64,000 nucleotides of DNA from Candidatus Saccharibacteria bacterium (GTDB lineage Bacteria > Patescibacteriota > Saccharimonadia > Saccharimonadales > Saccharimonadaceae): assembly GCA_016789455.1 (NCBI GenBank), contig JAEUQU010000002.1, forward strand, positions 806,001 to 870,000. Reading direction: 5' to 3'. The position numbers and the translations under genes are program-made. Shown here piece by piece: positions 58,571-64,000 of the stretch. Under the pieces are notes generated by a model. The model ran no database searches and had not been told where the DNA came from. It saw only the letters and a list, made by a program, of their open reading frames with translations. The stretch's first letter is position 1; each line of letters opens with the position of its first letter.

Positions 58571-59224
58571 CTAGCGCCAATACAGGACGTTGTGATTGAT
58601 CATGTCCACGACCGCTGCGTGGCCAGGCAGGACATTCTCATCATAGTAATGGTCGGTGTCCAGATAATTACTGGTAACGCTCAGGCAGACGATCTCATCG
58701 CTCAGTATATGCATCCGGTCCACCGCCCCAACTGATGCCAGTACCGTCGCCACCACCAGCTTCTCCAGCCGTACCGGCCGGAAAAAGCGCACAGCCGCCT
58801 CGATTATCGTTTCCGACTTGATACCGTCCGCCACCAGGATGACCGTCTGATGCCGCACCAGGTCGCGCTCCACGTAGCCGCCGTCACTCAGCAGCCGGTT
58901 CAGCTGCTGGAAGGACAGCCGTTGCTCTTCTTCGAGCGAGCCATGGAACTCGCTGTAATACTCGTCGCGTTGCCCCTCGGACATGCCCGGGTTATACGAC
59001 AGTTCGCCGACATGGTTGAGCGTGCCGAAGGTCAGGCTCTCGCCCGGCACCTCGATATTTTCAAGCGCCATCAGCAATAGCGTCGCGTGCAGCTCGGCGG
59101 CAATCTCACGGGCTACCAGCACTGACGGCTCACTGATAGCCACCACGACCACGTTCTCATAGCGATACTTCGCCAAACGGTCCGCCAATTGCTGACCAGC
59201 GGCCATCCGGTTCGTAAAATACAT
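58571..59224 (-). CDS. Phosphoribosyltransferase-like protein
   Basis: 217 aa. PRTase fold of the type found in predicted orphan phosphoribosyltransferases: NRMAAGQQLADRLAKY start block, ISEPSVLVAREIAAEL, and VILVADGIKSETIIEA in place of the PRPP loop (VDDGIATG type). The substitution of the loop Asp pair and Thr raises doubt about catalysis. TATACT 8 nt before the ATG. Confidence 0.78.
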   Translation of the reverse strand: MYFTNRMAAGQQLADRLAKYRYENVVVVAISEPSVLVAREIAAELHATLLLMALENIEVPGESLTFGTLNHVGELSYNPGMSEGQRDEYYSEFHGSLEEEQRLSFQQLNRLLSDGGYVERDLVRHQTVILVADGIKSETIIEAAVRFFRPVRLEKLVVATVLASVGAVDRMHILSDEIVCLSVTSNYLDTDHYYDENVLPGHAAVVDMINHNVLYWR

Positions 59225-59330
59225 ACAGCCCCAGTATAGTCACGACCCGTGCCGGGCAGCAAGCCGCCGGCAGCGTGATATAGACATCACCCGGAACCCG
59301 CCGGGAGCATTAGCCTATAATGAGACCATC

Positions 59331-61262
59331 ATGCAGTACTACGAAGTCGCTCCGACGCGCATCATCCGAGCCACCACCAGCGTCCTCACCTACCATAGTG
59401 AGTCGGCGCTTGCAGTCGGCACTATCGTCCGGGTCGGTGTCGGCTCGGCCGAATGCCTGGCCGTAGTCTGGCGCAAAGTAGCCCGTCCGGCCTACGACAC
59501 CAAGCCGGTGCTGGCTGTCATCGAGCCGACACCGCTGCCCGCGGCCCTGCTCAAAACCGCCAGCTGGATGGCGGATTATTATAGTGTTCACCTGGCAACC
59601 GTCCTGCAGACCATGCTGCCCGCCGGCTTGGATAAGAACCGCCGTGCCCTTAAAAACCAGCGCGCCACCCCTGTGAGAAAAAGAACAAACTTTGTGCTCA
59701 ACGACGGACAGCAAGCCGCATTGCAGGCCCTGCTTGCGGCTGGCGGGCGTACCGCCATGCTTCACGGCATCACCGGCAGCGGCAAGACGGCCGTCTACAT
59801 CGAGCTGACCCGCCACCTGCTGGAGCAGAACCTGTCAGTCATCGTACTGACACCGGAAATCTCGCTCACCCCCCAGCTGGTCGCAGAGTTCACCGCCCAT
59901 TTTCCAGACGTCATCACCACCCACTCGCAGATGAAGGAGACCGAGCGCCATCAAGCCTGGCGCCATGTACTGCATGCCGAGCGGCCGCAGGTCATCATCG
60001 GCCCGCGTTCCGCCCTGTTCATGCCGGTCGCCCGGCTTGGCGCCGTCATCATCGATGAATGCCACGAGCCTTCCTACAAACAGGAGCAGCAGCCGCGCTA
60101 CCAGACCGCCCGCGCCGCCAAGGTACTGACCATGGCAGCGCACGCCACCCTGCTGCTGGGCAGCGCCACGCCCAGCGTCCACGAGTATTACCTGGCCCGC
60201 CAGCACGGCACCATCATCACCTTGGATGTCCGGGCCAAAGCCGTCCACACGCCGTCCATCACCGTCATCAATGCCACCCGCCGCGACCAGTTCACCCGCA
60301 ATCCGGTGCTGGCGACGCCGCTTATCACCGCCATGCAGGAACACATCGCCGGCGGCCGCCAGGCACTGCTGTTCCATAACCGCCGCGGCACGGCCGGCTC
60401 GACGCTCTGTGAAGGCTGCGGCTGGCACGCCCAGTGCCAGGATTGTCACCTGCCCCTCACCCTGCACGCCGACGCCGCCCGCCTCATCTGCCACCTCTGC
60501 GGCGCGACCCAGACCATCCCACCCTGCTGTCCCGAGTGCCGCCGCGCCGACATCGTTTTCAAAGGCATCGGCACCAAGCGCATTGAAAGCGAAGTGAGCA
60601 AGCTGTTTCCACGGGCCCGCATCGCCCGCTTCGACGCCGACGCCACAAAGGGCGAGCAGCTGCACGAGCAATACCAGGCCATCTACGACGGTGACGTCGA
60701 CATCATCATCGGCACTCAACTGCTTGCCAAAGGCCTCGACCTGCCCCGCCTCGGCCTAGTCGGCATCGTCAGCGCCGATACCGGCCTGCTGATGCCCGAT
60801 TACGGCGCCCGCGAACGCACCTTCCAGCTCATCGCCCAGGCCTCCGGCCGCGTCGGCCGCCAGGACCATGCTACAGACGTCTTCGTTCAGACCTTCAATC
60901 CCGATGAATTGGCCATCGCCTGCGGCACCACCGAGGATTACGCCCGCTTCTACGAGGACGAGATCAGCCAGCGCCGCGCCGGCCACTACCCGCCCTTCAG
61001 TTATCTGCTCAAAGCCGTCTGCAGCTACAAGACCGAAGCCGGCGCCGTCCGCGCCAGCCGCGATCTGGCCCGCTCCCTGCGCCGCGACCACCCCGACGTC
61101 ACCGTCATCGGCCCCACCCCCGCCTTTTATGAACGGCTGCGCGGCCTCTACCGCTGGCAGGTCATCGTCCGCAGTGCCAGGCGCGACAGTCTGCAGCGCA
61201 TTGCCGCCGCCATGCCCAAAGCCTGGCAGGTCGAGCTCGATCCGCACAGCCTGCTCAGCTAA
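59331..61262 (+). CDS. priA: Primosomal protein N' (PriA helicase)
   Basis: 643 aa. Replication-restart helicase: Walker A GITGSGKTAVY, DEAH-type IIDECHEPSYK, zinc-binding Cys in CEGCGWHAQCQDC and CHLCG...CCPEC, and helicase motifs VI in AQASGRVGRQ. Slightly shorter than E. coli PriA, with a reduced N-terminal DNA-binding domain. TATAAT 9 nt before the ATG. First of priA-def-fmt. Confidence 0.95.
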   Translation: MQYYEVAPTRIIRATTSVLTYHSESALAVGTIVRVGVGSAECLAVVWRKVARPAYDTKPVLAVIEPTPLPAALLKTASWMADYYSVHLATVLQTMLPAGLDKNRRALKNQRATPVRKRTNFVLNDGQQAALQALLAAGGRTAMLHGITGSGKTAVYIELTRHLLEQNLSVIVLTPEISLTPQLVAEFTAHFPDVITTHSQMKETERHQAWRHVLHAERPQVIIGPRSALFMPVARLGAVIIDECHEPSYKQEQQPRYQTARAAKVLTMAAHATLLLGSATPSVHEYYLARQHGTIITLDVRAKAVHTPSITVINATRRDQFTRNPVLATPLITAMQEHIAGGRQALLFHNRRGTAGSTLCEGCGWHAQCQDCHLPLTLHADAARLICHLCGATQTIPPCCPECRRADIVFKGIGTKRIESEVSKLFPRARIARFDADATKGEQLHEQYQAIYDGDVDIIIGTQLLAKGLDLPRLGLVGIVSADTGLLMPDYGARERTFQLIAQASGRVGRQDHATDVFVQTFNPDELAIACGTTEDYARFYEDEISQRRAGHYPPFSYLLKAVCSYKTEAGAVRASRDLARSLRRDHPDVTVIGPTPAFYERLRGLYRWQVIVRSARRDSLQRIAAAMPKAWQVELDPHSLLS

Positions 61263-61350
61263 ACGCCATGCACTTAGGTTAGCCCGCCGCGCCTTCATCT
61301 GTTATAATTGCTTGCTGTAGAACACTGAAGTTATTTTGATTACTACGAAT

Positions 61351-61926
61351 ATGGCCACAAAAGACGCAATCATCACCCTCCCCCATCCCCACCTGCGCGA
61401 ACGCTCACGCAAAGTGAAGTCCATCAGCGACGGCATCCGCCAGCTGGTCGCCGACATGGAAGCCGCCACCCTCGATTGGGAAGCCAGCCGCAAGCACGAG
61501 CTGGGCGTGGCGCTGGCCGCCGTCCAGATCGACCGCCTGGAACGCGTAGTGGTCGTCCGCAACGACTTCGACAACAAGGACGACCGCACCTTCCTGGCCC
61601 TCATCAACCCCGAGGTCATCCAAACCAGCGGCAAACCCGAACTCGACCACGAGGGCTGCCTCAGCGTCCGCGACGTCTACGGCCTCGTCCCGCGCTACCC
61701 GGCCATCAAGGTCAAGGCTCTCAGCCTGGACGGCCAGGAGATCCGCGTCAAAGCCGAGGGCTTCCTTGCCCGCGTCCTCCAGCATGAGATCGACCACACC
61801 AACGGCATCCTGTTCGTCGACCATGTCCGCGGCCAGGACGGCTTCTTCCACCTCGACAAGAACGGCCACCTCGAACCAGTGCCACTCGAAACCGTCAAGC
61901 AGTCCGGCATCCTGTCCGAGGAGTAA
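61351..61926 (+). CDS. def: Peptide deformylase
   Basis: 191 aa. Motif 1 GVALAAVQID (variant of GxGLAAxQ with Ala for the second Gly), motif 2 EGCLSV with the metal Cys, motif 3 LQHEIDHTNG. Removes formyl from nascent peptides. ATG at 61351; an in-frame TTG upstream is unlikely. Confidence 0.95.
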   Translation: MATKDAIITLPHPHLRERSRKVKSISDGIRQLVADMEAATLDWEASRKHELGVALAAVQIDRLERVVVVRNDFDNKDDRTFLALINPEVIQTSGKPELDHEGCLSVRDVYGLVPRYPAIKVKALSLDGQEIRVKAEGFLARVLQHEIDHTNGILFVDHVRGQDGFFHLDKNGHLEPVPLETVKQSGILSEE

Positions 61927-61935
61927 TCACAAGCG

Positions 61936-62856
61936 ATGTCCATGCACACCACCATCCCGATTGTTTTCTTTGGCACGGGCCCGGTCGCGGCCGCCTCACT
62001 GGAACGTCTCCATGGCAGCTTCACCATCGAAGCCGTCGTCACCAAGCCTAACCCGCCGCATCACAAGCACGCCGCGCCGGTCATCGAGGTCGCCCGGCAA
62101 CACGGCCTGCCCCTGCTGCTGGCCGCCAACAAAGCCGAGCTCGACACCCTGATTGCCGCCCAGCGCTTCACCAGCCGCGTCGCCGTCCTGATCGACTATG
62201 GCATCATCGTCAGCCAGGCCGTCATCGACACCTTCCCGGCCGGCATCGTCAACAGCCACTTCTCGCTGCTGCCCCAGTGGCGCGGCGCCGACCCCATCAC
62301 CTTCGCCATCCTCTCGGGGCAGGCCCAGACCGGCGTCAGCCTGATGTTGCTCGTCCAAAAGATGGATGAAGGACCGCTGTTGGCCCGCATGACCTACGAC
62401 CTGCCTGCCACCATCACCACCCCCGAACTGACCGATACGCTCGTCGCCATCAGCGCCAGTCTCCTGCGCGACAGCCTGCCGCAATACCTGGCCGGCGACC
62501 TCACACCGCAACCCCAGGGCACCGATGGCGTATCCTACTCCCGCAAGCTCAGCAAAACCGACGGCCTGCTCGATGCCGCCAAGCCCGCCATCACCCTCGA
62601 GCGCGAAGTCCGCGCCTTCATCGGCTGGCCCGGCAGCCGTCTGCAGCTTTTCGGCCGCGACGCCACCGTCACCCGGGCGCATGCCGCCCACTATCCGCCC
62701 GAGCCCGACCATCAGCCCGGCGATATCAGTGTCTCCGACGACCGCACCTGCATCATCCTGCACACCAGCGATGGCCAGCTCATCATCGAGCGCCTCAAGC
62801 CCGCCGGCAAAAAAGAAATGGACGCCGCAGATTTTCTGCGCGGCGTCCGCATCTGA
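61936..62856 (+). CDS. fmt: Methionyl-tRNA formyltransferase
   Basis: 306 aa. Formylates initiator Met-tRNA. N-terminal VFFGTGPVAAASL, catalytic block VNSHFSLLPQWRGADPI (Asn, His, Asp), and a C-terminal OB-like domain. GAGGAG upstream of the ATG; 9 nt after def, forming the usual def-fmt pair. Confidence 0.95.
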   Translation: MSMHTTIPIVFFGTGPVAAASLERLHGSFTIEAVVTKPNPPHHKHAAPVIEVARQHGLPLLLAANKAELDTLIAAQRFTSRVAVLIDYGIIVSQAVIDTFPAGIVNSHFSLLPQWRGADPITFAILSGQAQTGVSLMLLVQKMDEGPLLARMTYDLPATITTPELTDTLVAISASLLRDSLPQYLAGDLTPQPQGTDGVSYSRKLSKTDGLLDAAKPAITLEREVRAFIGWPGSRLQLFGRDATVTRAHAAHYPPEPDHQPGDISVSDDRTCIILHTSDGQLIIERLKPAGKKEMDAADFLRGVRI

Positions 62857-62858
62857 AG

Positions 62859-62917
62859 AATTTAATGAAATGTTCGCCCGGCCTCGCCGGCCCGGGCGTA
62901 TTTAATGAAACGTTCTA
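62859..62917. terminator. Hairpin between fmt and gene 62915, flanked by TTTAATGAAAYGTTC repeats
   Basis: CGCCCGG/CCGGGCG hairpin with an identical-style motif on both sides (about 62862-62877 and 62900-62915). Serves two convergent genes. The motif TTTAATGAAATGTTC recurs at 40815 and 50254-50360. Confidence 0.65.
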
Positions 62918-63259
62918 GTTCGTCATGCCAAGAATAGCATTGCTATTGCGCTGGATCTCGCCCTTCAGCGCCTCCATCTCGTTTGCCACCACGTCCTTAT
63001 AGTCAGGACGGTTGGCCTCCAGCCAGGCCAGTGCCTGCTGCTGCTTCTCTACCTGCACTTCCGGTGTGTCCTCCGGGGATGGTGTCAGCTTCTCAAACTC
63101 CGTCAGCTGCTCTTCGCTCAGTCCCTCCGACAGTTTGGTGCCCACCCGCAGTTCCAGCGTCTCCAATACATGCCCCAAAAAAGCCTGTTTCTGATCATCC
63201 GGCAATCCACCTAGGCCCAGGTCGTTTAAGAAATTCTCGTCAAGTTGGAATGGTTGCAT
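62915..63259 (-). CDS. DUF5663-like small protein
   Basis: 114 aa, acidic and helical. Contains LGLGGLPDDQKQAFLGHVLE followed by LRVGTKLSEGLSEEQLTEF, the pattern of DUF5663 proteins found mainly in CPR bacteria. Paralog of the 40466 protein. Function unknown. Confidence 0.78.
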   Translation of the reverse strand: MQPFQLDENFLNDLGLGGLPDDQKQAFLGHVLETLELRVGTKLSEGLSEEQLTEFEKLTPSPEDTPEVQVEKQQQALAWLEANRPDYKDVVANEMEALKGEIQRNSNAILGMTN

Positions 63260-63347
63260 GGTGTGCCTCGTTTAGCTACTGGTATTGTAACACAAACAAA
63301 AGCGGCTTCATTGAGCCGCTTCTGCCATCCGTCGCCAGATGATTACA

Positions 63348-64000
63348 TTAACTTTTGGTTGCGTGCTTGTAGAGAATCTGCAAAGCTTCCTTCGGCAGCT
63401 TGCCGCCTTCAGGATAGCGCAGACCCCAGTTGCCACGGCTTTCGTCCCAGTAGGCATACCCCTGGTCCCGGAGTTCAGGACCAGCGTCCTGCAGTACCTG
63501 GGCGTACTGGCTGTGGTCGATACCGATATCGCCCATCAGCTCGTAGAAGCCCATGCCACGGTCAACGGTGTAGCTCGACAGTTCAGGCATCCTGAGCCTG
63601 TCGCCGCCATCGGTGCCAGTGCCTTCGCCGCCAGTACCGCCGTCGGCACCAGTATCAACATCCGTGTCAACGCCGGTGTCGGCATCAATCTCTGTCGAGT
63701 CGACAGCCGAGCTGATCTCAGGCGCCGCGTCGTGGCCAGAATCAATGTAGTCTTCCAGCTGATCAGGGGTGGTGCCGCCAGGCTGGTTTTCAGGGTTTGG
63801 CAGGCTGTCCATGTTGCTGTAGTTGTTGCCGCTGACCTCGCCCGGGGTAGAGTCATGGCCAAGGCCGCCAGGCAGGTTGAACTCAGTGTCAGGACCGCGT
63901 GAAGGTACGGCCTCATCGCCCAGCGGGGCGCTGTCGCCAGGAGCAGGAATGACGCGCGGAGCTTCTTCGGGTGGGCGCACCGGAATGTCGTTCCAGGCAT
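63348..64000 (-). CDS. Hypothetical protein, 5' end outside the window
   Basis: At least 217 aa; the frame is open to the window edge (WNDIPVRPPEEAPRV is still in frame). A long disordered acidic region rich in Gly, Asp and Thr (TDVDTGADGGTGG) precedes a compact C-terminal domain of about 70 residues with MGDIGIDHSQYAQVLQD and WDESRGNWGLRYPEGGK. Not recognised. Confidence 0.72.
   Translation of the reverse strand, partial: AWNDIPVRPPEEAPRVIPAPGDSAPLGDEAVPSRGPDTEFNLPGGLGHDSTPGEVSGNNYSNMDSLPNPENQPGGTTPDQLEDYIDSGHDAAPEISSAVDSTEIDADTGVDTDVDTGADGGTGGEGTGTDGGDRLRMPELSSYTVDRGMGFYELMGDIGIDHSQYAQVLQDAGPELRDQGYAYWDESRGNWGLRYPEGGKLPKEALQILYKHATKS

Noticed and set aside
2091-63902. Long antisense ORFs in GC-rich genes (for example 2749-3798, 42790-44283, 38936-40192, 51929-53359)
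   Set aside because: They lie opposite clear genes (rseP, nrdJ, the SGNH protein, ftsA), have low-complexity translations without motifs or SD sites, and are expected from high-GC codon structure.
1-64000. CRISPR arrays, tRNA or rRNA genes, transposases or integrases
   Set aside because: No regular direct repeats with spacers, no GTTCRA-type T-loops in a cloverleaf context, and no recognisable mobile-element proteins. The accessory blocks have no classical mobility genes.
1-64000. Alternative genetic code (UGA as Gly) as in some CPR lineages
   Set aside because: Many genes end in UGA right at the expected family C-terminus (for example proS, tsf-neighbour genes, the VWA genes), and no gene needs UGA read-through.

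Overview
The window looks like a chromosomal segment of a Patescibacteria/CPR organism, most likely a GC-rich member of Candidatus Saccharibacteria (inference). The reasons are a standard genetic code with UGA as stop, a compact gene set made almost only of translation, division, envelope and DNA-maintenance genes, a short EF-Ts, lone ribosomal genes, two small DUF5663-like proteins typical of CPR genomes, type-IV-pilin, VKOR and LCP genes, and no biosynthetic pathways. Many housekeeping genes carry a -10 box 6-10 nt before the ATG, so their mRNAs should be leaderless or nearly so.

Layout of the housekeeping backbone: proS, CPBP protease, rseP, uppS and frr (minus strand, 0.06-5.1 kb); two unknown genes and a pilin-like gene (5.2-7.1 kb); tsf-rpsB (7.3-8.7 kb); rpmE-prfA-prmC, htrA, a membrane protein and an LCP ligase (20.8-26.9 kb); two signal peptidases, parB-parA and rplU (27.2-30.9 kb); ileS, CYTH, DUF1295/DUF2177, VKOR, a thioredoxin-like protein and a large SGNH-like protein (32.2-40.3 kb); a coiled-coil protein, nrdJ and nrdR (40.4-46.0 kb); ftsZ-ftsA-map-adk-yqeY-rpsU, a NYN protein, recJ, a PRTase, priA-def-fmt and two unknown genes (50.4-64 kb).

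Four accessory blocks of visibly higher GC interrupt this backbone: 8.8-14.1 kb, 15.6-20.75 kb, 31.0-32.1 kb and 46.3-50.3 kb. Their genes have near-consensus promoters with 17-bp spacers, structured leaders, strong SD sites and large 3' hairpins. The first two blocks form an expanded Ter (tellurite/stress) system: four diverged TerD-like proteins, one clear TerD, three TerF-type VWA proteins whose metal-binding MIDAS motif decays from copy to copy, and a TerC membrane protein. The fourth block is a tandem family of small membrane proteins, several with an N-terminal HDPxxCxxC motif. The third block holds micro-ORFs inside heavily structured RNA.

The most unusual observation is that many accessory transcripts contain a 3' segment complementary to their own 5' leader, and the paired sequences differ from gene to gene but change together. 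In the TerD-like block each of four genes is bracketed by its own 15-17 nt inverted pair. In the membrane-protein block the 3' UTR of five genes is complementary to that gene's own Shine-Dalgarno region (10-15 bp, with covariation). This suggests gene-specific 5'-3' mRNA pairing, possibly a form of translational self-control, in two unrelated gene families of the same chromosome.
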